64,000 nt of DNA from Thalassoglobus sp. JC818 (GTDB taxonomy: Bacteria > Planctomycetota > Planctomycetia > Planctomycetales > Planctomycetaceae). Shown here piece after piece: positions 9,589 to 17,591 of this stretch. Each line of letters begins with the position of its first letter. Positions within the stretch are counted from its first letter, which is position 1. The stretch is taken from NCBI RefSeq assembly GCF_040717535.1, contig NZ_JBFEFI010000002.1, positions 1 through 64,000 of the forward strand, in the 5' to 3' direction. The notes under the pieces are model-generated. The model did no database searches and was not told where the DNA came from. It saw only the letters and a program-made list of their open reading frames with translations. A program made the position numbers and the translations under genes.

Positions 9589-11223
9589 GTGTTCATAAAT
9601 TCCATGGAGAAACGATCGCACTTTGTATTCTTAGTCGCTGCGTTGGTTGCGATCACGGTCTTACTTCGAATGGATGGAATTGCAACGCGTTCGATCTGGC
9701 TCGATGAAGCATTCTCTTGGGGAATTTCTGCACGATCCACGTGGAGCGAGATCCTCAGTCTCACTGCCAGAGACACTCATCCTCCGTTTTACTACTACGT
9801 CCTAAAACTTTGGATCTCAGTGTTTGGTGAATCGGTCATTGCCCTCCGATCTCTCTCGATATTCTGTGCCGGCTTATCAACAACTGGATTAGCACTTCTC
9901 TGCCGCGACGTCATCAATGTCGAAAGTGAAGCACAAGAAGTGAGCTCGAATCAACAATGGGCGGTTGTGGTTCTCGCATGTCTTCTGTTCGCACTGAACC
10001 CAACACATTGTCAGTGGTCTCAGGAAGCCCGAATGTATTCCCTGGCGACTATGCTTGCGATTTGGGGCAGTTGGTTTCTTTTGCAAGCACTCACGCACCC
10101 AGCGAAACCGACTCGCTGGTGGTCGCTGTACGTACTGAGCACACTCGCACTCCTTTACACACACCACTATGCAATGTTTACCGTGTTTGCCCAGGGACTA
10201 GTCGCAGCTTGGGCTAGCCTCGCGATTCCTCCATCATTGGACGATAATCTAACAACCACTTCTCGGCCAAAACTTCATTACGTCGGAGTCAGCTTTGCAT
10301 TGATTATTGCAGGTTATCTTCCTTGGATTCCTGTGTTGCGATCGCAAATCTCGCGAGTTCAAGAAAGCTTCTGGATTCCCAAGGTGACCGTCTGGTCAGT
10401 TCCTGATGCATGGTTCAGCGCGTTATTCTCAGCAAATTCACCGCCTGAACTCAAGAGCCACTTTCTCGCTCTCCTCGTCACAAACCTGACGGCCATCGTT
10501 TGGATTCAATTCCTGATTCCTGGACGAAAGATTGGCCGAGTTCTCACGTTCGCGCTCGGAATCGCTCCGCTCGTCTGTGCAACAGCAGTTTCGCTGACAA
10601 CCGTTTCAATCCTGACTTCTCGACACCTGATTTTATGCCTTCCATTCTTCTATGTAGCGTTTTCCATTGTCGTCTCAACAGGCACAATTCTCAAATTACG
10701 CCCTCTCGTCTTCGTGATGATTCTGATCAATGCAGCTGCCGTTCTCTCGATGTCACGGGAATCACTTCAACTCGATTCGAGAACTGGCTTGAATGCTGCC
10801 GTCGACACTCTTCATGAACAGATCGAACCTGGCGATCAGATCGTTGTTGTGCACCCAGCGATGTTTTACAGCTTCTGGCATTGCACTCAACACGAGTTTG
10901 ATCGTCCGGAACTCCTCGATCTCGGTGAAATCGACCACTTCATGGGCAGCTCAATTCTCTCCGACGACATCAAGGTCACACGTGGGGAGTTATTGAGTCG
11001 AGGTTCCCAAAGAATGTGGACGATCGATTCATCCGGATATTCGCGTCCATATTCTGGCCCCCAAGAGAAGCTGTTCCAAGACAGCTGGATAAAGATCCTC
11101 GAAAGCCGATTTCTGGAACCCTACTACTTTCAAGGTTCTGTGGTCCTGACTCTCTACAAGCGAATTCCGATCGACGATTCCAAAACGGAGGGGAGCACAA
11201 AGTTGTCGACTTCAAGTCAATAA
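9589..11223 (+). CDS. Glycosyltransferase family 39-like polytopic membrane protein
   Basis: This 544-residue multi-span membrane protein resembles the ArnT/PMT_2 group of GT-C glycosyltransferases, which move sugars from polyprenyl-phosphate carriers to acceptors outside the membrane. The first extracytoplasmic loop has the expected acidic motif in RSIWLDEAFSWGIS. It is followed by ARDTHPPFYYYVLKLWISVFG, which matches the xxxHPPxY signature of the family. Ten or more hydrophobic segments follow and the C-terminal 130 residues form a soluble domain. The start is either GTG at 9589, with AGAAGAG just before it, or ATG at 9604. The gene opens a group of four large membrane proteins on the same strand. 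Acceptor and sugar cannot be read from sequence. Confidence 0.85.
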   Translation: MFINSMEKRSHFVFLVAALVAITVLLRMDGIATRSIWLDEAFSWGISARSTWSEILSLTARDTHPPFYYYVLKLWISVFGESVIALRSLSIFCAGLSTTGLALLCRDVINVESEAQEVSSNQQWAVVVLACLLFALNPTHCQWSQEARMYSLATMLAIWGSWFLLQALTHPAKPTRWWSLYVLSTLALLYTHHYAMFTVFAQGLVAAWASLAIPPSLDDNLTTTSRPKLHYVGVSFALIIAGYLPWIPVLRSQISRVQESFWIPKVTVWSVPDAWFSALFSANSPPELKSHFLALLVTNLTAIVWIQFLIPGRKIGRVLTFALGIAPLVCATAVSLTTVSILTSRHLILCLPFFYVAFSIVVSTGTILKLRPLVFVMILINAAAVLSMSRESLQLDSRTGLNAAVDTLHEQIEPGDQIVVVHPAMFYSFWHCTQHEFDRPELLDLGEIDHFMGSSILSDDIKVTRGELLSRGSQRMWTIDSSGYSRPYSGPQEKLFQDSWIKILESRFLEPYYFQGSVVLTLYKRIPIDDSKTEGSTKLSTSSQ

Positions 11224-11345
11224 GAAAGCTTATCAAACGCATAAAATTGTTCCGAAAGCGAAACTTTCTTCACCACTCGAAATCAAATTCTCGATTTAGC
11301 TTTTGATGAATTAATATCCAAATTGTTCAACAACACAGAACGGCT

Positions 11346-13673
11346 TTGAACTTAGACTCTCCGATCGATACGACGCCTCGCAGTGGCCGAAGTCTCCTTT
11401 GGCTTAGTTTCGTTGCTGCGCTGATGCCTTTCAGTCTGTTCCTTCTTCCCGATGATCGCGTCATCCCACCAACTTACTACAGCGATTACACGACTGCCCA
11501 ACTGCCCCTGCGTGAGTATGCTCGTGATGAGATGCTCGCTGGCAGGTTTCCACTCTGGATTCCTGAACTCGCATGCGGCACACCCTTGCATGCAAACATG
11601 CAAGCAGGTTTGAGTGACCCCCTCGTCACACCTTCGATATTGCTCTTCAATGTAAGCTATGGGCTGCGCCTTTCAATCGTCGTGCATGCCGCTTTCGGCT
11701 TCTTTGGACAATATCTACTGACGCGATCATTGGGAACGAGTCGATTTGCAAGTAGCTTTTCTGCTCTCGTCATGACGCTCAGTGGATTCCCGATCGCCCA
11801 CTTAATGGTCGGCCACATCACAATGTTTGTTGCATGGACAAGAATACCCTGGCTGTTACTCAGTGTCGTCTTCTTGACGCGTCAACCTGGGCCTTTGTTC
11901 GCCGGTTTGACAGCTGTGGCGGGAGGGCTCGTCCTTCTTTCGGGACATCCCCAAATCGCTTGTTATGCCGGCCTTCTCGGAGCAGCGTGGGGCGCTGGTT
12001 CTATGTTCTGGGGATCAGCATCCGCACATCGGACGAAATTTCTATGGTGGGCGATCCTGGCGGTGATCTTGTCAACAACACTATCAGCGGTGCAGTACGT
12101 TCCAGCCATGGAGTTAATTCGTGACGGAATGACCGCTTCCGATCGAGGAAACAGCTCCTATGCCGATCACTTCTCTCTTCAACCGAGTGACTTAGTCCGC
12201 TTGTTGATCCCAAACTTCAAAGGTAATCCATTTGACGATGCAAGCTCGTTTGATTTCTTTGAACTCTACCACGAGGAGTACCAGTATCTTGGTATTCTCA
12301 CTCTCCTCCTAGGTGGAATCGCTCTTACCCGTAAGTCAGTACTCGCCTGGGAGGCTGTTACCGGTACGGCAGTTTTATTGCTGCTGCTCTATTCTCTTGG
12401 GAGAAACTCTCATCTCTTTACGATCTCAAACCAACTGTTTCCTCCGCTGACGCTCTTTCGCTGTCCAGGACGTATCCTTTGCCTCGCAAGTATTCTCGTT
12501 CCGATTCTAGCTGCTCGAGGTCTCGATGATTGGATACAACGCGAACGGACTTCCAACAGGGAGGTTGATCGTACTGAGAAAAGGATCGCATCAAAACGAG
12601 CACAACTTACCCCCTGGAAGCTGTCGGGATGGACAATGCTATTCTTCGCTGTAAACCTTCTCGCATGGCTTATTCTCAATGACGTTGAGTCAGGCTTCGG
12701 CGATGAAATACTTGCGTGGTGGAATCGCTCGGATGTCTGTCGGGATGCAGTCATCAAGTCAAGTGGACTGGCAGTTGCCTCTGTCTGGGTTCTGATGCAA
12801 TTGCGTTCCGTCCAGAAAAATGCTTCGACGACGATCCGACTTCGCTGGCAGGTACTGTTTCTTGTTTTCGTGACAATTGACCTTTGGCTGTTTAACGCCA
12901 GTCAGCTGTGTCTCGTTCCGCGTGAGAAACGGGTCGACACAAGCGAACAACAGACCACAGCAGCCCGTTCATTTCGATTCCTCGATCGTTCATTAGACAC
13001 AGACGACACACTGCTTCAATTGAGGTATTCCCGCTTGCTGCCGGTCGCTGTTCTAAACCGGTTTCCGATGGTCGGCACTAATGAAGGTGGAATATTCCCA
13101 AGACATGTTCAACGAGTCCACGAAGCGATTCAACAATGTCCGGAAAAAGCGCTCGATCTAGTCAGTTGTCGCTACATTTGCACTCACGATGGTCAATGGA
13201 TGGAACGAGAATCCGCAGTTCCACGCATTCGATTTCTTCCAGAACGACACCGCCACCTTGCCGAAGATTCACTTTGTGAATCCAACCCACTCGACTGGCA
13301 ACAGCGATCAGACTTCAGCTACGAAATTGTCTCCGATCATTCCAGAGGGCTCACTGTTGAAGTCGATCTCCCTGAAGCAGGAATCGTTGGAGTTGCTGAC
13401 ACGCGATTTCCTGGATGGCAATGCTTTGTCAACGGACAGCTGATTGAGATCGAAGCACTGCACGAAGTCTTCCGATTGTGTCCCCTCCCAGCAGGTAAGC
13501 ACCGTCTCACATTTTTCTACAACCCTCAGAGTCTCTATTGGGGAGTAGCAATAACGGTCCTGAGTGGTTTCATGACGACCGGACTCCTCGTTGTTGGGCT
13601 CAGGTGTCAATTCTATAACGACGCCCGAATTGATATTCCGTCGCCTGCACATTTGTCCGAGTCGGTTAAATGA
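11346..13673 (+). CDS. YfhO-like polytopic membrane protein (putative glycosyltransferase)
   Basis: The 775-residue product has many membrane spans and a C-terminal soluble domain of about 200 residues. The first loop, PPTYYSDYTTAQLPLREYA then GRFPLWIPELACGTPLHANM, is the pattern of YfhO-family proteins (PF09586). Gram-positive relatives glycosylate lipoteichoic acid; planctomycete members have no assigned role. The C-terminal PGWQCFVNGQLIEIEALHEVFR and the Tyr-Pro/Leu-rich end PAGKHRLTFFYNPQSLYWG also match the family end. The start appears to be TTG at 11346, because no ATG or GTG precedes the first helix. The stop overlaps the next gene by 4 nt (ATGA), so the two are translationally coupled. 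Confidence 0.78.
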   Translation: MNLDSPIDTTPRSGRSLLWLSFVAALMPFSLFLLPDDRVIPPTYYSDYTTAQLPLREYARDEMLAGRFPLWIPELACGTPLHANMQAGLSDPLVTPSILLFNVSYGLRLSIVVHAAFGFFGQYLLTRSLGTSRFASSFSALVMTLSGFPIAHLMVGHITMFVAWTRIPWLLLSVVFLTRQPGPLFAGLTAVAGGLVLLSGHPQIACYAGLLGAAWGAGSMFWGSASAHRTKFLWWAILAVILSTTLSAVQYVPAMELIRDGMTASDRGNSSYADHFSLQPSDLVRLLIPNFKGNPFDDASSFDFFELYHEEYQYLGILTLLLGGIALTRKSVLAWEAVTGTAVLLLLLYSLGRNSHLFTISNQLFPPLTLFRCPGRILCLASILVPILAARGLDDWIQRERTSNREVDRTEKRIASKRAQLTPWKLSGWTMLFFAVNLLAWLILNDVESGFGDEILAWWNRSDVCRDAVIKSSGLAVASVWVLMQLRSVQKNASTTIRLRWQVLFLVFVTIDLWLFNASQLCLVPREKRVDTSEQQTTAARSFRFLDRSLDTDDTLLQLRYSRLLPVAVLNRFPMVGTNEGGIFPRHVQRVHEAIQQCPEKALDLVSCRYICTHDGQWMERESAVPRIRFLPERHRHLAEDSLCESNPLDWQQRSDFSYEIVSDHSRGLTVEVDLPEAGIVGVADTRFPGWQCFVNGQLIEIEALHEVFRLCPLPAGKHRLTFFYNPQSLYWGVAITVLSGFMTTGLLVVGLRCQFYNDARIDIPSPAHLSESVK

Positions 13674-15001
13674 ATCAGAAATTGTTCAGTCGACTATTGC
13701 TCGGTGCGACTGCGGTATTGTTATTGATTCCGCAGCTTTGCAGTGAATCAAACGGTCCTGACGATCGCATCACTATCGGCCTGCCGAAGATCCACTCAGG
13801 TGATGAACCACACTACTTCATCACACTTTACAGCCTTCTGAACGATGGTGACCTCGACCTTAGGAACAACTATCAGAGTGTTCATCAAGGTGGCATAGAT
13901 GCAGGCGTTCGCATGAGCGGGCAGGCACTCGATCACCATACGATCTGGGTTCAAGAAGGCACGATGATCCCATGGGCTGACGTCTATTTAGGATGGGGCG
14001 AGCAATGGAACGTCGACGAACAAAGTCGCCCGGTTCCAACCCAAAAGTCGAATTCACATCATTCGCGAGGCCATTCTCCAGAATACTCAACTCACCCCGC
14101 AGGCTATCCGTTCGTTCTGGCAGCATTAACTTTCGGACTTGCAGGCTCCGACATGCTCGAACCTGCTGCTGTGTCTCTTTCATGGATTGCATCGATTTGG
14201 GCAATGAGCAGTATGATGGCGCTCCTCAAGACGTTTCAACTTTCGAATCTCAAATGTGCCGGAGTCGTGATGCTGATCTGCCTCGGGACACCGATCTGGC
14301 ATTACAGTCGGGCGATGTTTTGCGAGATCTGGTTGCTCGCATTTGCAGTGGCTGCCTTCTCTGCAATGTTGAACAGCCAGAACGGCTTCTGGATCGGAGC
14401 ACTGATAGGGCTCGGCACGCTGATGAAGCCTCCATTTGCATTGCTTGGAGTTGTTCTCTTGTTCGCAGCGATCCTTCAGAGAAATTGGAAGCTGTTCTTA
14501 AGTACAAGTATCCCAATGTTAGTGGGTATGGCCTTGATGCTTGGTCTGAACTATTACATGTTCGGATCAATCCTCCGCAGCCCGCAGTCATGGCGGTGGG
14601 GGAATTTCTGGGTCGGAGCCAGCGAGTTGATGTTCTCACCGAGCCATGGATTGTTATTGTTCGCTCCGATCTCGTTCCTCGCCGCTTCAACATGGCCCGA
14701 GTTTCTTGAACGAACAGGCGGACACGGGCGATTGCTCCTGATCGGTTTTCTGAGCTACTTTGGTGTGATGGCATCCTGGGAAATTTGGGATGGAGGTTAT
14801 TGCTACGGCCCGCGACTGATCCTGCCTGTGGTGCCCCTCTTCCTGATCCCACTGATCGACTTTGACTGGAGCTTTCGATCACTCTCCAGTCGATTTGGAT
14901 GGGGATTGGCGATGCTTTCCATCCTCATTAATGGTCTCGGAGCGATTCCCTATTGGAGAGCGTGGAATCAACATCCACTCGTACAATGGATTGGAAGTTG
15001 A
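13670..15001 (+). CDS. Polytopic membrane protein, GT-C-like, unassigned
   Basis: The 443-residue product starts with a membrane helix, then a periplasmic-type loop containing KIHSGDEPHYFITLYSLLND and a tract rich in His and Gly (YQSVHQGGIDAGVRMSG). About nine more hydrophobic segments follow. GDEPHY at the end of the first helix resembles the acidic catalytic motif of GT-C transferases, and proteins of this shape often sit in planctomycete glycan loci. I do not recognise a named family. It starts inside the stop of the YfhO-like gene (4-nt overlap), which argues for joint function. Confidence 0.65.
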   Translation: MNQKLFSRLLLGATAVLLLIPQLCSESNGPDDRITIGLPKIHSGDEPHYFITLYSLLNDGDLDLRNNYQSVHQGGIDAGVRMSGQALDHHTIWVQEGTMIPWADVYLGWGEQWNVDEQSRPVPTQKSNSHHSRGHSPEYSTHPAGYPFVLAALTFGLAGSDMLEPAAVSLSWIASIWAMSSMMALLKTFQLSNLKCAGVVMLICLGTPIWHYSRAMFCEIWLLAFAVAAFSAMLNSQNGFWIGALIGLGTLMKPPFALLGVVLLFAAILQRNWKLFLSTSIPMLVGMALMLGLNYYMFGSILRSPQSWRWGNFWVGASELMFSPSHGLLLFAPISFLAASTWPEFLERTGGHGRLLLIGFLSYFGVMASWEIWDGGYCYGPRLILPVVPLFLIPLIDFDWSFRSLSSRFGWGLAMLSILINGLGAIPYWRAWNQHPLVQWIGS

Positions 15002-15048
15002 ATACCATCCTGGCATTCTTGTTTTCAATAAGTGAATGAAGTCGCTGG

Positions 15049-16527
15049 ATGAACTCAATGACGGACTCTCTTCTGAAACGACATGCGACGACGCTGGTCT
15101 TTCTCTGGATGGTGATCATCGCGGCTGTGACGTTGGGAACGATCGAACAATCTCCGCTCTGGACCGATGAAGTCATCTTGCTCATTACCGCTCGTCGTGA
15201 ATTCGTCGACGGACTGGTTCAACGCGAAGACTACTCCGCACCACTTTACTCACTGCTTGTCCGAAGCTTTGTTACTCAAGATGGTCCCCCGGAGTGGGTC
15301 TTGCGATTTCCTGCTTTTGTAGCTGGCATCGTATGCCTGCCTGCGATCTATTGGCTGGGACGAAAATTCTTTGGCATTCGTGTCGGTCTATTGAGCGCTT
15401 TGTTTCTGGGGTTAAGTCCCGCCTTCTTGAGATATGTTCGAGAAGCGCGGCCGTACACTCTCTTCATGCTCTTCTCAATCTTGTCGATGGGGATGTTGTT
15501 TCAGCTCCTTCGCGAAACAGGAAGAGGCCGCGCCGGTTATGTGATCTCAACCTGGTTAATGATCTGCAGCCACTATTACGGATTCTTGGCGTTCGCAGGG
15601 CAGGGGGCGTTCGTTCTGTCTCTGCTGGTCTTCGATCGCGGGATCAGTCCGAAGCTTCAACGCGTTCTGAACCTTCAGTGCTTCGTGCTGGTATTGCTCG
15701 TTCCACTTCAATGGCTGTTCTGTCGTTTTCTCGAAACGAATGCCCCAGCTACGCTTGGAGGATGGCTGCAACCTCCGGGAGCGTGGGAGATCATCACCTG
15801 CAGCTGTCTCGGCGAGTTCTTCTATTTGCCGTCTGCGGGCTGGGTGATTGCGTTGGCAATCGGAATCGCGATTTGGGCGATGTTCGTTCACGACAAAGAC
15901 CGGAATACATCCAATCGTTCCGAACAACTCGCGACGGGATTGTGCCTGATCTGGATTTTGTTCGCGATGCTGATTCCGGCATGGGGAATTTCATTGATCT
16001 GGCGACCAGTCTACGAGTTCCGCTACGGATTGCCGGCTATGGTTCCGATCATCGTGTTGACGATGCGCAGCGTGACTCTTCTGAATCGCGGTTGGCAACT
16101 GGTGGCACTGATGCTGATCGCAGCTGCGATGGTCCCGGGGATTCTCGTCGAATTTGAGAGAAGCGAAGGCTTTCCCGAAGTTGTTGCGTGGGTCGAGAGT
16201 CAACCTGACGATTCAACGGAGATTTACGTCACTGACTGGTCCTATTGTGAGGAATTCCGACATCCAGAACTTGTCGGGCTGGCCTACTATGGACTCGCCG
16301 GAGATCCACCGAAACTGCTGCCGCTCAAGTACCCGTATGCACGAGAAGTTGCGGACTCATTCACAGCTCCGACCGGAAGAATCGTGTGCATCGCTTTCAT
16401 CGGTCATGAGGAGGTGCTTGAATATTTTGAGGAACGCGGGAGTGATGTGAATCGGCATCAATTCGGTTCGCTCACAGTTCTCGAGATTTCGCCTGCATTG
16501 GCTCCCTCAGAATTTTCACAACCGTGA
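15049..16527 (+). CDS. Glycosyltransferase family 39-like polytopic membrane protein
   Basis: The 492-residue product is a second PMT_2/ArnT-like GT-C protein. After the first helix it has EQSPLWTDEVILLITARR, the acidic WxDE motif, then EDYSAPLYSLLVRSF, the equivalent of the HPPLY element with Ser-Ala in place of His-Pro. A stretch typical of the family follows (RYVREARPYTLFMLFSILSM), and the chain ends in a small soluble domain of about 110 residues. It follows the previous membrane protein by 47 nt, so it is probably the last gene of the operon. A 7-bp hairpin (TTTTCAC/GTGAAAA, 16513-16530) spans its stop codon and may slow or end transcription. The start could be 15049 or the ATG three codons later. 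Confidence 0.82.
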   Translation: MNSMTDSLLKRHATTLVFLWMVIIAAVTLGTIEQSPLWTDEVILLITARREFVDGLVQREDYSAPLYSLLVRSFVTQDGPPEWVLRFPAFVAGIVCLPAIYWLGRKFFGIRVGLLSALFLGLSPAFLRYVREARPYTLFMLFSILSMGMLFQLLRETGRGRAGYVISTWLMICSHYYGFLAFAGQGAFVLSLLVFDRGISPKLQRVLNLQCFVLVLLVPLQWLFCRFLETNAPATLGGWLQPPGAWEIITCSCLGEFFYLPSAGWVIALAIGIAIWAMFVHDKDRNTSNRSEQLATGLCLIWILFAMLIPAWGISLIWRPVYEFRYGLPAMVPIIVLTMRSVTLLNRGWQLVALMLIAAAMVPGILVEFERSEGFPEVVAWVESQPDDSTEIYVTDWSYCEEFRHPELVGLAYYGLAGDPPKLLPLKYPYAREVADSFTAPTGRIVCIAFIGHEEVLEYFEERGSDVNRHQFGSLTVLEISPALAPSEFSQP

Positions 16528-16536
16528 AAATTCCGT

Positions 16537-16566
16537 TTGCCTCCCCGGAAATTTGCGAGCTATACT
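16537..16566 (+). promoter_or_regulatory. Candidate sigma-70 type promoter
   Basis: TTGCCT (16537-16542) and TATACT (16561-16566) are spaced by 18 nt and lie directly after the stop of the last membrane-protein gene. Downstream are two small hairpins, GAACG-GGCA-CGTTC (16572-16585) and GAGGAG-TACTTT-CTCCTC (16621-16638), the latter followed by GCGTTTTG. The promoter could serve a short RNA or the hypothetical gene at 16798. Confidence 0.4.
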
Positions 16567-16797
16567 CGAAAGAACGGGCACGTTCTGGTTTTAAGATGAG
16601 CAATCGATAACTTGCCGTTGAGGAGTACTTTCTCCTCGCGTTTTGAATATCTGATGAATCGTTTCACGCAATGGAAAGTGAGCACGATTCGCCGAGGCTG
16701 CTCTCTTCCACAGGGGTGAATCGTTTGTGATTCATCATCACTCGTCCGTTCACCCTGAGCCGGAATACGAACGACTACTTGAATTGGAGAACGGGAA

Positions 16798-17205
16798 TTG
16801 TGCGCTCCCATTGAAGTCACGAATGCAACGACGATGGATCTTGCGTTGTCTGAAAACTTGATCTCCATCGACACTATCACCACCAGGGGCCGGGTCGTGA
16901 ACGCAAAGTCGAACGTTACTGCAGACCATCGATCCTCAAGTTCGACGAAATCGTCCGAATTGAGTGGAAAGATTGAGTCGCTGGTGATGACACGAGTCAC
17001 CAACATGTCATTGGTCGACCATCACTTTCTTTACTCGTTCGTGCTGGAGACTCGGCGACGTCCGCTCGCGATGCGTGACTGGGCCATCACTATGGAAATG
17101 ATTCGAGAAGATCAGTCGCAGAACCTCGATTGGTCCGGAATCACCGAACGCTATCTGGAATGGCTCGAAGAAAACCTGCCACACTTGGCGGGAAGTCACT
17201 CTTAG
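16798..17205 (+). CDS. Hypothetical protein, 135 residues
   Basis: I recognise no family. The frame opens at TTG 16798 with GGAG about 8 nt upstream; an ATG at 16834 is an alternative. The first 60 residues are rich in Ser and Thr. The C-terminal half looks like a genuine folded protein: SLVDHHFLYSFVLETRRRPL, then helices in MRDWAITMEMIREDQ and ITERYLEWLEENLPHLAG. There is no signal peptide or membrane helix, so it is probably cytoplasmic. It may be driven by the candidate promoter at 16537. The opposite strand also has an open frame here, which looks like a shadow. Confidence 0.45.
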   Translation: MCAPIEVTNATTMDLALSENLISIDTITTRGRVVNAKSNVTADHRSSSSTKSSELSGKIESLVMTRVTNMSLVDHHFLYSFVLETRRRPLAMRDWAITMEMIREDQSQNLDWSGITERYLEWLEENLPHLAGSHS

Positions 17206-17434
17206 GACTCTACGGTCACCTCGAAATCTGAATGATCTTTCTCGCAGTCGTCGGTCAACTCGCTCGCGAATACTCTGCGCCGATGGCTGAAGAGACAACG
17301 ACTTCCGTTTGAAGCAGTTTTCTCATCACAGCGCTGGTAGACCCGAGCACTCGCTGCTTCCGCAGCCACAGGTCGAATCAGCGACGTCCTCAAAAGACTC
17401 AACTTCGCTGACAGAATTCTCAACGCGGTCAATG
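17206..17434. other. Intergenic stretch, nothing assigned
   Basis: This spacer lies between the hypothetical gene and the minus-strand terminator. A minus-strand open frame crosses it but begins inside the terminator hairpin and has no ribosome-binding site, so I do not call a gene. Confidence 0.4.
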
Positions 17435-17470
17435 AAAAAAGGGCGATCCCTGTTGGCAAGGATCGCCCTT
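17435..17470 (-). terminator. Rho-independent terminator of the DUF1592-DUF1552 operon
   Basis: On the minus strand an 11-bp perfect stem (AAGGGCGATCC and complement) with a 10-nt loop runs into a T tract. It lies about 120 nt past the DUF1552 stop. The repeat copy at 17502-17591 therefore sits inside the 3' untranslated part of this transcript. Confidence 0.88.
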
Positions 17471-17501
17471 AAATAGTCTTCGCGATGAGAGCTTCTTCAG
17501 A

Positions 17502-17591
17502 TTTGGTTTGCACTCTCTCGCACGCGTACACAGGGCCATTTTACTTGCTGAAACAGCACGAGCGAGTGCACAGGAAAGAGCAACTTGCTCT
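17502..17591 (+). repeat. Dispersed ~90-bp repeat, copy 1
   Basis: The copy begins TTTGGTTTGCACTCTCTCG and ends in GAGCAACTTGCTCT. Its left part (TGCACTCTCTCG) is nearly complementary to its right part (CGAGCGAGTGCA), so the ends can pair around a variable centre of about 35 nt. The terminal AGAGCAA-C-TTGCTCT is a separate perfect palindrome. The same unit recurs at 52694-52783 and 61123-61211. The repeat reaches into the stop codon of the minus-strand DUF1552 gene (17590-17592). Confidence 0.85.

Noticed and set aside
16560-17006. 148-residue minus-strand frame opposite the hypothetical gene at 16798
   Set aside because: It would run into the promoter-like region and ends in low-complexity basic sequence; the plus-strand frame has the better ribosome-binding site and C-terminus.
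17202-17459. 85-residue minus-strand frame between the hypothetical gene and the DUF1552 terminator
   Set aside because: Its start lies inside the terminator hairpin and it has no ribosome-binding site.
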